Of a stretch of 12,935 nt of DNA, positions 1 to 7,475 are shown one piece after another (positions within the stretch are counted from its first letter, which is position 1; each line of letters begins with the position of its first letter). A program made the position numbers and the translations under genes. Below the pieces are notes generated by a model. That model was given only the letters and a program-made list of their open reading frames with translations. It had not been told where the DNA came from and made no database searches. Origin of the DNA: an uncultured Bacteroidales bacterium (lineage in GTDB: Bacteria; Bacteroidota; Bacteroidia; Bacteroidales; P3); NCBI GenBank assembly GCA_947174375.1, contig CAMWIS010000035.1, positions 1 through 12,935 on the forward strand, read 5' to 3'.

Positions 1-543
1 GCACCGGCCCCACCGGTTGCCCCGCCGCAGCCCACACCGACACCGGTGCCGACCCAGACCACGTCCGGTACGCCGTCGGCCACCGTGCGCCGCGCCCCGC
101 TTTCCATCAAGCACATACAGAAAAACCTCGCATCGCTGCAAGCGGCCGCCCCCGCCGTAACGGCCGCCGACACCGCCCGCCCGATAGACTTTTCCGGACT
201 GCCGGCCATTTGGAACGCCTATGCCGACAGTTTCCAAGCCAAGTCGCCGGGCAAATACGACATCCTCAAACACGCGCAAATCCAGGCCGAAGACCACACG
301 GTCGAACTGACGGTAGGCAATGCGGTACAGGCCAATATGCTGGAAGAGGACAAGGCGGAAATCTGTGCCGCCCTGCGGCAGGCCTTGCAGGCGGACGCGC
401 TCTCGCTCAACATCCGCATCGACGAGCAAATCAAACAGGACATAAAAGTATATACGGCAAACGAGAAATACAAAAGTATGCTCGAACAGAATGCCGAACT
501 GCGCAATTTCAAAGACGCGCTGCAGTTGGATATCGAATTATAG
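1..543 (+). CDS. dnaX: DNA polymerase III subunit gamma/tau, C-terminal part (5' truncated by window)
   Basis: The reading frame is open from base 1 and ends at TAG (541-543), followed at once by an in-frame TGA. About 180 residues are visible. They begin with a Pro/Thr/Ala-rich linker (roughly residues 1-35), followed by a mixed alpha/beta C-terminal domain that ends in a motif like YTANEKYKSMLEQNAELRNF. That ending resembles the C-terminal domain of Bacteroidota DnaX/tau proteins, in which the N-terminal AAA+ clamp-loader ATPase is joined by a proline-rich linker to a variable tail. The ATPase part (Walker A, Zn finger) lies outside the window, so the identification rests on this tail and linker alone. 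The product would load the sliding clamp and tie polymerase to helicase. The M16 peptidase gene begins 13 nt downstream on the same strand. Confidence 0.72.
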   Translation, partial: APAPPVAPPQPTPTPVPTQTTSGTPSATVRRAPLSIKHIQKNLASLQAAAPAVTAADTARPIDFSGLPAIWNAYADSFQAKSPGKYDILKHAQIQAEDHTVELTVGNAVQANMLEEDKAEICAALRQALQADALSLNIRIDEQIKQDIKVYTANEKYKSMLEQNAELRNFKDALQLDIEL

Positions 544-556
544 TGAATTGAACGCC

Positions 557-3376
557 ATGAGAAAAACCGCATTATGGTTGGCCGGCCTCCTCTGCGCCTT
601 GGGGACGGTCTCCGCCCAGGACTTGAACCGCAACCTGCCCGTGGACCCGCAGGTCCGCATCGGCCGTTTGGACAACGGCTTGGTCTATTACATCCGCCCA
701 AACGCCAAGCCCGAAAACCGGGTCATGATGCAACTGGTCGTCAACGCCGGCTCCATCTGCGAAAGCGACGACCAAACGGGGCTCGCCCACTTCTGCGAAC
801 ACATGATGTTCAACGGCACGCAGCATTTTCCGAAAAACGAACTGATTGACTTCCTGCAAAGCACGGGCGTGCGCTTCGGCGGCGACATCAACGCCTACAC
901 GACGTTTGACGAAACGGTCTATATGCTCGAAATCCCCACCGACAAGGAGGGCTTGCTTGAAAAGGGCTATCAGGTGCTTGAAGACTGGGCGCACCAAGCC
1001 ACGTTGGACGACCGGGCCATAGACGAGGAACGCGGCGTCATCATTGAGGAATGGCGCATGGGCCTGGGCGCCGACGACCGTATGCGCCAAAAGACGCTGC
1101 CCGTCCTGCTGAACAACTCGCGCTATGCCGAACGGATGCCCATCGGCAAAATCGACAACCTGCGCACGTTTAAACCCGAAAGCCTGCGCCGTTTCTACCA
1201 TGATTTCTACCGCCCCGACCTGCAGGCCGTCATCGTGGTGGGCGACATCGACCCCGACGCGGCCGAAGCCCAAATCAAACAGCGTTTCGGCGCGTTGCAG
1301 AACCCGGCGGACGCGCCCGCACGGCCTTACGCCACCGTGCCCGACAACGCGAAGCCGCTCGTGGTGGTGGCCACCGACAAGGAAGCCAAGAACAACACGC
1401 TCATCGTGTTCTTCAAACAGCCCTACCGCCCGATTGTGACCGTGGGCGACTTCCGCAACGACCTGATACGGGACTTGGTGACCGAAATGTTCAACACGCG
1501 GCTCGGAGAAATCGTACAGGAAGCCGACGCGCCTTTCATCCATGCGGGGCAAGGCTACGGGCCGCTGGTGCGCCAGGTCTATGTCAACCAGCTCTACGCC
1601 CTGGCCAAGGAGGGCCGCACGGCCGAAGCCCTGACCTCCTTATTGACGGAATGCTACCGCGTTACGCGGCACGGTTTCTTGGAAAGCGAGCTGGAACGCG
1701 CCAAACAGAGCCTGCTGACCAACTACGAAATCGACGCGTCCGAAGCGGACAAAACGCCGTCCAGCCGGCTGGCCACGCGCTATGTCTCTAACTTCCTCTA
1801 TCAGATGCCCGTCATTTCCTCGGCCGACTGCTACAAATTAGCCAAGCGGCTCTTGCCCGGCATCTCGGTGGAAGAGGTGACGGCGGCCGCCCGCGCGGGC
1901 ATTACGGATCACAACATGGTCATCGCGCTCACCGCGCCCGAAAAGGAAAACGTGGCCGTGCCGACCGAAGCCGACCTGCTGGCCCTATACACGGCGGCCA
2001 AAAACGATACGGCGGTGGCGCCTTACGAAGACCGTTTCAGCGATGAACCGCTCGTTGTCCTGCCCGCGCGGGCGGCCAGCGGGGCGGAAATCCTGGGCGA
2101 AGACGCGCACGGCATCACGCAGGTCAAGCTTTCCAACGGCCTAGTCGTCCACCTCAAGCCCACGACGTTCAAGAACGATGAAATCCTGCTGGGCGCCTAC
2201 AACCTCGGCGGCACGTCGCTCGTGGAGCTGCCCGACCTGATTTCGGCGACGATGGCCGGCGCCATCCAGTCCCAAAGCGGATTGGGCGCCTTCGACAACA
2301 CCGAACTGAACAAAAAACTGCAGGGCCATACCGTGACCTACCAAGCCGGCCTCGATGATTTGCGCGCCGTGATCAACGGTTCTTCCTCCGTCAAGGATTT
2401 GGAACTGTTGTTGCAAATCAACTACCTCACGTTTACGGCGCCCCGCCAAGACCGCCGGGCCTGCCGCAGCTTGGTATCCAAACTCAAAACGCGCTACCGC
2501 CTGCTGAAAGCCAGCCCGAATTACGTCTTTTCCGACAGCTTGCTCCGCGCGGCCTCCAACCACGACCCGCGCTACAACTTCCTGTATAGCGAAGCGCAAT
2601 TGGATCAAATCGACGCCGACCGCGTTTACGACATTTTCCGCGAACAGTTCGGCAACGCCGGCAGTTTCCGCTTTTACCTGGTGGGCAGTTTTAACATCGA
2701 TGACAACCTGCTCGCGTTGCTGGAAACTTACTTGGGCTCCCTGCCCGTCCGTACGGAAGAACGGCATTGGCGCGACTGCTACGCGCCCTTCCCGTCGGTC
2801 AAGACCGAATTCGAGATGGCGATGGGGGCGGACGACCAAAGCATGGTGGGCTTGGTTTTCTCCATGCCCTACAACTGGGATTTGCCGACGCGCCAAAGCC
2901 TCTCTTTCTTCAGCGACCTGATGGAAATCAAACTGCTGGAGAAAATCCGCGAGGAAATGGGCGGCGTCTATTCGCCGGCCGTAAAGATAGAATTGGAACG
3001 CTACCCCAAACCGGAAGCCACGTTCATCATCCTGTTCGGTTGCGAACCGCAACGCACGGACGAACTCACAGCGGCCGTGCTGGAACAAATCCAACTGCTC
3101 ATCAAGGAAGGGCCCAACGAAACCGACTTGAACAAAGTGAAGGAGACCCAAAAGCGGTCGTTTGAGAAGAACCTCGGCAACAACGGTTTTTGGCTTTCGA
3201 TGATGATGCAGGCCGACTACATCGGCACGGATCTGGACGGGCTTAACAAAGACATACAGTTTCAGCGCATCGACAATCTGAAAGCCAAGACGATACAGAA
3301 AACGCTGAAAAAGTATCTGAACCCGTCCGTGTATGTCCGCGGCGTATTGAAACCCGCCCCCGAAGACGAGGAGTAA
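557..3376 (+). CDS. Exported M16 family zinc metallopeptidase (pitrilysin/insulinase-like)
   Basis: Start chosen at ATG 557: it is followed directly by a signal peptide (MRKTALWLAGLLCALGTVSA, cleavage before Q21). The frame extends upstream to 491, but that stretch lies inside dnaX and does not look like protein. The product is 939 residues, the usual size of two-half M16 peptidases. The inverted zinc motif HxxEH is H78-F-C-E81-H82. The third zinc ligand is probably E158 in an ERGVIIEEWR segment about 76 residues later, with E165 as the supporting glutamate. A second M16 half (about residues 530-939) lacks HxxEH, as expected for the inactive half. It has the conserved GGVYSPAVKIELERYP-type segment near the C-terminus. 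It probably degrades peptides in the periplasm or envelope; the substrate is unknown. It may be co-transcribed with dnaX (13-nt gap). No convincing terminator follows it. Confidence 0.92.
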   Translation: MRKTALWLAGLLCALGTVSAQDLNRNLPVDPQVRIGRLDNGLVYYIRPNAKPENRVMMQLVVNAGSICESDDQTGLAHFCEHMMFNGTQHFPKNELIDFLQSTGVRFGGDINAYTTFDETVYMLEIPTDKEGLLEKGYQVLEDWAHQATLDDRAIDEERGVIIEEWRMGLGADDRMRQKTLPVLLNNSRYAERMPIGKIDNLRTFKPESLRRFYHDFYRPDLQAVIVVGDIDPDAAEAQIKQRFGALQNPADAPARPYATVPDNAKPLVVVATDKEAKNNTLIVFFKQPYRPIVTVGDFRNDLIRDLVTEMFNTRLGEIVQEADAPFIHAGQGYGPLVRQVYVNQLYALAKEGRTAEALTSLLTECYRVTRHGFLESELERAKQSLLTNYEIDASEADKTPSSRLATRYVSNFLYQMPVISSADCYKLAKRLLPGISVEEVTAAARAGITDHNMVIALTAPEKENVAVPTEADLLALYTAAKNDTAVAPYEDRFSDEPLVVLPARAASGAEILGEDAHGITQVKLSNGLVVHLKPTTFKNDEILLGAYNLGGTSLVELPDLISATMAGAIQSQSGLGAFDNTELNKKLQGHTVTYQAGLDDLRAVINGSSSVKDLELLLQINYLTFTAPRQDRRACRSLVSKLKTRYRLLKASPNYVFSDSLLRAASNHDPRYNFLYSEAQLDQIDADRVYDIFREQFGNAGSFRFYLVGSFNIDDNLLALLETYLGSLPVRTEERHWRDCYAPFPSVKTEFEMAMGADDQSMVGLVFSMPYNWDLPTRQSLSFFSDLMEIKLLEKIREEMGGVYSPAVKIELERYPKPEATFIILFGCEPQRTDELTAAVLEQIQLLIKEGPNETDLNKVKETQKRSFEKNLGNNGFWLSMMMQADYIGTDLDGLNKDIQFQRIDNLKAKTIQKTLKKYLNPSVYVRGVLKPAPEDEE

Positions 3377-3397
3377 GGCGGTGGAAGCGCCCACGAA

Positions 3398-3428
3398 TTT
3401 GTTTTTCGATAATTTATCGCTATATTTG
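3398..3428 (+). promoter_or_regulatory. Bacteroidota-type promoter for rpsF-rpsR-rplI
   Basis: TTTG at 3398-3401 (-33 element) and TATATTTG at 3421-3428 (-7 element, consensus TAnnTTTG) are separated by 19 nt, matching the promoter consensus described for Bacteroides. It lies between the M16 stop codon and rpsF. The predicted transcript would start at roughly 3433-3436, just before the leader hairpin. The transcription start is inferred, not observed. Confidence 0.8.
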
Positions 3429-3438
3429 CAGGCTTTTG

Positions 3439-3516
3439 CCCCTTGTAGCTTCATCGTTTCAAGGGGTTATTAAGCTGAATTTTAATTATTAACACTTTAA
3501 AAAGTAAAACGATGAA
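3439..3516 (+). promoter_or_regulatory. Structured rpsF leader: hairpin plus predicted start-codon pseudoknot
   Basis: CCCCTTG (3439-3445) and CAAGGGG (3460-3466) form a perfect 7-bp stem with a 14-nt loop. Loop bases 3450-3459 (TTCATCGTTT) are perfectly complementary over 10 nt to AAACGATGAA at 3507-3516, which includes the rpsF ATG (3512-3514). Together these would make an H-type pseudoknot: stem 1 of 7 bp, stem 2 of 10 bp, a 4-nt crossing loop (3446-3449) and a 40-nt connecting loop. The two stems abut at 3459/3460, so they could stack. Pairing of stem 2 would block translation initiation. Ribosomal-protein leaders commonly work this way, and bS6:bS18 is known to bind its own mRNA leader in other bacteria. 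That this one is bound by bS6/bS18 is inference. Confidence 0.65.
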
Positions 3517-3859
3517 CCAGTATGAAACCGTTTTCATTATGACTCCCGTTTTGTCTGATGAACAGATGAAGGAAACGGTAAAGAAGTATCAGTCGTTGCT
3601 CAAGGAGCAAGGGGCTGAGATTGTCTATGAAGACAATTGGGGATTGCGTAAATTGGCCTATCCCATTCAGAAGAAAGGCACCGGATTCTATTACCTGATA
3701 GAATTCAAGGCCGAAGGCAAAGTCGTGGACGTATTGGAAACGGCTTTCCGTCGCGACGAAAAGATGTTGCGCTTCCTGACCGTTAAGTTGGACAAATTCG
3801 CCATCGCTTACAACGAGAAGAAGCACAACAAGAAGAAAGAAGAAAACATTAACGCTTAA
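3512..3859 (+). CDS. rpsF: Small ribosomal subunit protein bS6
   Basis: 115 residues, starting MNQYETVFIMTPVLSDEQ, the typical bS6 N-terminal strand. The GLRKLAYPIQKKGTGFYYL segment (about residues 50-68) is the family signature, and a basic tail (KKHNKKKEENINA) ends the protein. bS6 binds bS18 and 16S rRNA on the platform of the 30S subunit. In the Bacteroidota ribosome bS6, bS18 and bS21 help bury the 3' end of 16S rRNA, which explains why the phylum rarely uses Shine-Dalgarno sites. It is first gene of an operon with rpsR 12 nt downstream. The start region is A-rich with no Shine-Dalgarno, and the start codon lies inside the predicted leader pseudoknot. Base composition is less GC-rich than the flanking genes, as expected for a highly expressed gene. 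Confidence 0.98.
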   Translation: MNQYETVFIMTPVLSDEQMKETVKKYQSLLKEQGAEIVYEDNWGLRKLAYPIQKKGTGFYYLIEFKAEGKVVDVLETAFRRDEKMLRFLTVKLDKFAIAYNEKKHNKKKEENINA

Positions 3860-3871
3860 AACGAATAGGAA

Positions 3872-4141
3872 ATGGCTGCTAACGATAACGACATAAAGTA
3901 CTTAACGCCGATTGCAGTAGAAACCAAGAGAAAGAAATACTGCCGGTTCAAAAAGAGCGGTATCCGTTACATCGACTATAAGGATGCGGATTTTCTGCTC
4001 AAATTCGTCAACGAACAAGGTAAAATTTACCCCCGCCGTCTTACCGGTACTTCGCAAAAGTATCAGAAGAAAGTCGCTCAAGCCATCAAGCGTGCCCGTC
4101 ACCTGGCTTTGATGCCCTATGTTGCGGACTTATTAAAATAA
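3872..4141 (+). CDS. rpsR: Small ribosomal subunit protein bS18
   Basis: 89 residues. The core YCRFKKSGIRYIDYKDADFL (about residues 23-42) and the KIYPRRLTGTSQKYQKKVAQ segment with its RARHLALMPY ending are diagnostic of bS18. It pairs with bS6 on the 30S platform and, in Bacteroidota, takes part in sequestering the anti-Shine-Dalgarno. It lies 12 nt after rpsF and 13 nt before rplI. An AGGA at 3867-3870 is only one base from the ATG, too close to act as a Shine-Dalgarno. Its TAA stop (4139-4141) forms the first bases of the strong Shine-Dalgarno of rplI, so the two genes are probably coupled in translation. Confidence 0.98.
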   Translation: MAANDNDIKYLTPIAVETKRKKYCRFKKSGIRYIDYKDADFLLKFVNEQGKIYPRRLTGTSQKYQKKVAQAIKRARHLALMPYVADLLK

Positions 4142-4146
4142 GGAGG
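4139..4146 (+). promoter_or_regulatory. Perfect extended Shine-Dalgarno (TAAGGAGG) in front of rplI
   Basis: TAAGGAGG overlaps the rpsR stop codon and ends 8 nt before the rplI ATG (4155), the ideal spacing. No other gene in this window has a comparable site. Bacteroidota generally do not use Shine-Dalgarno pairing, so a perfect one inside the bS6/bS18 operon is notable. Confidence 0.75.
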
Positions 4147-4154
4147 AAGTACAG

Positions 4155-4604
4155 ATGGAAATCATTTTAACGCAAGACGTAGCTCACTTGGGCTATAAGG
4201 ACGATATCGTAACCGTTAAAAACGGCTACGCCAACAACTATCTGATTCCGCAGGGTATGGCGGTTATGGCGACGGCCGGTGCCAAGAAAATGCTGGCCGA
4301 AACCTTGAAACAACGCGCTTTCAAGGCCGAAAAGATCAAACAGGAAGCCGAAGCCGTTGCGGCCAAATTGAACGGCCTGACGGTTCGCATCGCGGCCAAG
4401 GCCGGCGCTTCCGGCAAGATCTTCGGTTCGGTCAACGCCATCCAAATTGCCGACGCGCTGAAAGAACAGCACCAAATCGAAGTGGATCGCAAGAAGATCA
4501 TGATCGTAGGCGACGTCATCAAGGAAATCGGCACGCATACGGCCAACATCAACCTGCACCGCGAAGTGAAAGCGGAAATCACGTTGGACGTTTACGCCGA
4601 ATAA
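4155..4604 (+). CDS. rplI: Large ribosomal subunit protein bL9
   Basis: 149 residues, standard length. The N-terminal domain carries DVAHLGYKDDIVTVKNGYANNYLIP (ending about residue 32), the signature for 23S rRNA binding. It is followed by the long connecting helix (about 42-75). The C-terminal domain has GKIFGSVNAIQIADAL (about 87-102) and IKEIGTHTANINLH (about 122-135). bL9 binds domain V of 23S rRNA near the L1 stalk and affects frame maintenance and ribosome spacing. It is last gene of the rpsF-rpsR-rplI operon, starts 13 nt after rpsR, and is followed by a strong terminator. Confidence 0.98.
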   Translation: MEIILTQDVAHLGYKDDIVTVKNGYANNYLIPQGMAVMATAGAKKMLAETLKQRAFKAEKIKQEAEAVAAKLNGLTVRIAAKAGASGKIFGSVNAIQIADALKEQHQIEVDRKKIMIVGDVIKEIGTHTANINLHREVKAEITLDVYAE

Positions 4605-4624
4605 TCCTTCGACGCACACGCAAG

Positions 4625-4661
4625 AAAAACGCTTTGCATTGCAAAATGCAGAGCGTTTTTT
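4625..4661 (+). terminator. Rho-independent terminator of the rpsF-rpsR-rplI operon
   Basis: Arms 4625-4640 and 4645-4660 form a 16-bp stem with one G-T wobble (4634/4651) and a GCAA loop of the GNRA type at 4641-4644. The 3' arm runs into six T residues (4656-4661). It lies 20 nt after the rplI stop codon. Confidence 0.9.
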
Positions 4662-4676
4662 GTTAAACGACGGCTT

Positions 4677-5456
4677 ATGTCCCTCTCCAACCAACAGCTC
4701 AAAACCTTGCAGGCCTACCGGCAGAAGAAATTCCGTCGGGAGGACGACGTCTTTGTGGCGGAAACGCCCAAAGTCGTCGAAATGTTGCTGGCCGCTCCGC
4801 TGAACCTGCGGGCCCTGTATGCCCTGCCCGACTATGCGGAAACGGTGGCCGGACGCTTTCCGTCCTGCGCGCCGCTGTTGCAGACCGTTTCGGAGAAGGA
4901 ACTGACGCGGATCTCCGGCCTGACGAGCCCGCAACACGTTTTCGGCGTTTGGGCCCAACCGCACCGCCGCCTGGCGCCGGGCGAGGCGTTCAAGGGACTG
5001 AGCCTCGTATTGGACGGCTTGCAAGACCCCGGCAACCTGGGCACGATTATCCGCATTGCCGACTGGTTCGGCATCGACCGCCTGATTTGCTCCGAAGACA
5101 CCGCCGACGCGTTCCAGCCCAAATGCGTGCAGGCTTCGATGGGCGCGGTGGCCCATCTGCCGGTTTACTATATGGATTTGGCGCGGGCGGCATCCGAAGC
5201 CCCCGACGGGTTTCCGTTTTACGGCACGTTTTTGGAGGGCGAGAACCTGTTTGCCCAACCGCTGACCGCCACCGACGCCTGGTATTGCATCGGCAACGAG
5301 AGCCACGGCATCCGACCGGCCACGCGCGCGCTCATCAACCGCAAAATCCATATCCCGACCTTCTCCCCCGCCACTGCCCCCGACCGCCCGCACGCGGCCG
5401 AATCGCTCAACGCCGCCGTGGCCGCCGGCATCCTCTGCGCCCGCATCCGGGCATAA
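4677..5456 (+). CDS. TrmH/SpoU family RNA 2'-O-ribose methyltransferase
   Basis: 259 residues. The N-terminal part (about 1-95) has the substrate-binding pattern of this family (RREDDVFVAETPKVVEMLL, residues 20-38). The SPOUT catalytic domain follows with all three motifs: motif 1 DGLQDPGNLGTIIRIADWFG (113-132, N120 and R126), motif 2 CIGNESHG (204-211) and motif 3 AESLNAAVAAGI (241-252). The enzyme would transfer methyl from S-adenosylmethionine to a ribose 2'-OH in rRNA or tRNA, using the trefoil knot. Which RNA and which position cannot be told from sequence. The start codon is only 15 nt after the rplI terminator and no clear promoter is visible, so expression may depend on read-through or on a promoter inside rplI. 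It ends in a hairpin terminator shared with the convergent fabH operon. Confidence 0.93.
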   Translation: MSLSNQQLKTLQAYRQKKFRREDDVFVAETPKVVEMLLAAPLNLRALYALPDYAETVAGRFPSCAPLLQTVSEKELTRISGLTSPQHVFGVWAQPHRRLAPGEAFKGLSLVLDGLQDPGNLGTIIRIADWFGIDRLICSEDTADAFQPKCVQASMGAVAHLPVYYMDLARAASEAPDGFPFYGTFLEGENLFAQPLTATDAWYCIGNESHGIRPATRALINRKIHIPTFSPATAPDRPHAAESLNAAVAAGILCARIRA

Positions 5457-5457
5457 A

Positions 5458-5489
5458 AAAAGCGTCGCCGGTTGCCCGACAACGCTTTT
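5458..5489. terminator. Bidirectional hairpin terminator between convergent genes
   Basis: AAAAGCGT (5458-5465) pairs with ACGCTTTT (5482-5489), with an inner CGG/CCG helix (5469-5471 with 5476-5478). Read on the minus strand, the stem ends in seven T residues (complement of 5455-5461). Read on the plus strand it ends in four. It sits between the stop codons of the methyltransferase and fabH and probably serves both, more strongly for fabH. Confidence 0.75.
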
Positions 5490-5508
5490 CCTTACTTTAA
5501 GCCTTATC

Positions 5509-6495
5509 TCAATAAGCCCATTTGAGCCAAATCGCGCCCCAGGAGAAACCGGAGCCGAAAGCGCAAATCACGAGGTCGTCGCCTTTCTTGAGCTTATCTT
5601 CCCATTCCCACAATAGCAGCGGAATCGTGGCCGCCGTCGTATTGCCGTATTTCTGAATGTTGATCATGACCCGTTCCGACGACAGCTCCATGCGGCGCGC
5701 CACGGCGTCGATAATCCGCAGGTTGGCCTGGTGCGGCACGAGCCACGTCTTGTTCGGATCCAAATGGTTGCGTTTCATAACGGCTTCCGCCACATCCGCC
5801 ATCTTGACGACGGCCCATTTGAACACGGGCTGCCCTTCTTGATAGACATAATGCAGACGTTTGTCGATGGTCTCGTGCGTGGGCGGCATCAACGAACCGC
5901 CGGCTTTCATATGCAGATGCACGCGGCCACAGCCGTCCGTGCCCATTTCCTCATCCAAAACGCCATAGCCCTCGGTGGAGGGTTCCAACAGCACCGCGCC
6001 CGCCCCGTCGCCGAAAATGGGACAGGTGGCCCGGTCGGTATAATCGATGATGGACGACATGACCTCCGCGCCCACGAGCACGACTTTCTTGTAGCGGCCC
6101 GACTCCACGAAACGGGCGGCCGTCGAAAGCGCGTAAACGAAACCGGAACAGCCGGAAGTCAAATCGAAAGCAAAGGCATTCTTGATGCCCATTTTGTCGC
6201 AGATGACACAGGACGTGGCGGGGAAACGCATATCGGGCGTTACCGTCGCGCAAATCAACAAATCCACCTCCTCGGGTTTAGTCCCCGTCTTGGCAAACAG
6301 ATTCTTGACCGCTTCCACGCCCAAGTCGGACGTCGCCTTGCCCTCTTCGCGCAACAGACGGCGTTCCTTAATCCCGATGCGGGTCATAATCCACTCATCG
6401 GTCGTATCCACCATACGGCTCAACTCATCGTTGGTCAGTATATAATCGGGAACATACCCCCCGACACCCTTGATGACGGCGTGTATCTTTTCCAT
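5509..6495 (-). CDS. fabH: Beta-ketoacyl-[ACP] synthase III (KAS III)
   Basis: 328 residues, full length for KAS III. The catalytic triad is visible: C116 in TSGCSGF, H255 in VPHQANLRI, and N285 in YGNTTAAT. The GDGAGAVLLEPS segment (about 162-173) is also typical. The enzyme condenses an acyl-CoA primer with malonyl-ACP to start fatty acid synthesis. Whether it prefers acetyl-CoA or branched primers, which matters for Bacteroidota iso/anteiso lipids, cannot be read from sequence. It is last gene of yceD-rpmF-plsX-fabH, starting 3 nt after the plsX stop, so probably translationally coupled. Confidence 0.97.
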   Translation of the reverse strand: MEKIHAVIKGVGGYVPDYILTNDELSRMVDTTDEWIMTRIGIKERRLLREEGKATSDLGVEAVKNLFAKTGTKPEEVDLLICATVTPDMRFPATSCVICDKMGIKNAFAFDLTSGCSGFVYALSTAARFVESGRYKKVVLVGAEVMSSIIDYTDRATCPIFGDGAGAVLLEPSTEGYGVLDEEMGTDGCGRVHLHMKAGGSLMPPTHETIDKRLHYVYQEGQPVFKWAVVKMADVAEAVMKRNHLDPNKTWLVPHQANLRIIDAVARRMELSSERVMINIQKYGNTTAATIPLLLWEWEDKLKKGDDLVICAFGSGFSWGAIWLKWAY

Positions 6496-6498
6496 ACC

Positions 6499-7449
6499 TT
6501 AGTTGCTCACGTATTGCTCAAACATGAAGTTGATCTTCTCTGTCGTCTTGTTTTTGAACATACTTCTCGACTGCAACACCATGTTCTTGATGGCGGTCGG
6601 GCTGGAGATGCCGTGCCCCAACACGACGGGGGCGTTTACGCCCAGGATGGGCGAACCGCCGTACAGTTCGTAATTGAGCCGGTCTATCAACGGATCCGTG
6701 AAATGACGTTTTTGGAACAGGCGGTAGAACGTTTCGATCTGCTTGATCAGGATATTGCCGACAAAACCGTCGGTCACGAATACGTCCGCCTTGTTCTTGA
6801 ACAAATCGCGCGGCTCCATGTTGCCCACGAAATGAAAATACGGCGTGTCTTTCATCAGTTTGAAAGCCGCCTGGCACTGGAGGTTACCCTTGCCGTCTTC
6901 CGTCCCCACGTTCAGCAGGCAGACGCGCGGTTCGGCGATGCCCAAAACCGTTTGGGCGTAGATGCTGCCGAGCATACCGAACTGCAACATGACGTCCGGC
7001 TTGGCGTCCGGCGTGGTGCCGATATCCAGCACGACACTGTCCGGCCCTTCTTCCTGCGGAATCGTCGTGGCCGTACAAGGGCGAATCACGCGGTCGATGG
7101 TACGGACGATACTGGCGGCACCGGCCACCATCGCGCCCGAATTGCCGGCGCTGGAGAAAGCATCGAGTTGCTTGGCGACCAACATTTTGAAACCGACGGC
7201 GATGCTGGAGTCAGGCTTGGCTTGAAGCGCCCGTAACGCCTTTTCCTCCATCGTGATTTGCGAGGGCGTATGCACGATTTCGAAACGCTCCGCCGCGACC
7301 CCGCGTTTTTGCAGACCCGCCCGGATAACGGTCTCGTCCCCGAGCAACACGAGCACGTCGTCACCGATATGCGGCAAGGCCGCAATGGCACCGTCAAGCG
7401 TGTGGTCGGGCGCGAAATCGCCGCCCATAATATCCAGCCCTATTCTCAT
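6499..7449 (-). CDS. plsX: Phosphate acyltransferase PlsX
   Basis: 316 residues from ATG 7449, giving the canonical N-terminus MRIGLDIMGGDFAP. A TTG five codons upstream (7464) is in frame but less likely. Other family features are SAGNSGAMVAGAASIVRTI (about residues 103-121) and GHGISSPTAIKNMVLQS near the C-terminus. PlsX converts acyl-ACP to acyl-phosphate at the cytoplasmic membrane. That acyl-phosphate is the donor for PlsY, which acylates glycerol-3-phosphate in phospholipid synthesis. It lies between rpmF (29-nt gap with a small hairpin at the rpmF stop) and fabH (3-nt gap), matching its conserved place in many bacteria. Confidence 0.97.
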   Translation of the reverse strand: MRIGLDIMGGDFAPDHTLDGAIAALPHIGDDVLVLLGDETVIRAGLQKRGVAAERFEIVHTPSQITMEEKALRALQAKPDSSIAVGFKMLVAKQLDAFSSAGNSGAMVAGAASIVRTIDRVIRPCTATTIPQEEGPDSVVLDIGTTPDAKPDVMLQFGMLGSIYAQTVLGIAEPRVCLLNVGTEDGKGNLQCQAAFKLMKDTPYFHFVGNMEPRDLFKNKADVFVTDGFVGNILIKQIETFYRLFQKRHFTDPLIDRLNYELYGGSPILGVNAPVVLGHGISSPTAIKNMVLQSRSMFKNKTTEKINFMFEQYVSN

Positions 7450-7475
7450 TTGAAACAGCGACAAATAAGACGAAT

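Noticed and set aside
491..556. Upstream extension of the M16 peptidase frame into dnaX
   Set aside because: The 22 extra residues are out-of-frame dnaX sequence and would bury the clear signal peptide that begins at ATG 557.
2141..3454. 437-codon minus-strand open frame opposite the M16 peptidase
   Set aside because: It is in register with the M16 codons and would start in the rpsF promoter region. No coding features are seen.
3439..3480. The rpsF leader hairpin as a terminator for the M16 gene
   Set aside because: The 3' arm is followed by TTATTAAGC rather than a T-run, and the hairpin lies downstream of a good promoter. A leader role fits better.
4167..5393. 408-codon minus-strand open frame opposite rplI and the methyltransferase
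   Set aside because: It runs through the intrinsic terminator and opposes two clear genes. It is a composition artefact.
5731..7236. 501-codon plus-strand open frame opposite fabH and plsX
   Set aside because: It is in register with both sense genes, whose products carry full catalytic motifs. The antisense product is His/Arg-rich with no recognisable family.
7450..7475. Possible promoter between rpmF and plsX (TTATTTG on the minus strand)
   Set aside because: The element lacks the two-base spacer of TAnnTTTG and no -33 partner stands at the right distance.
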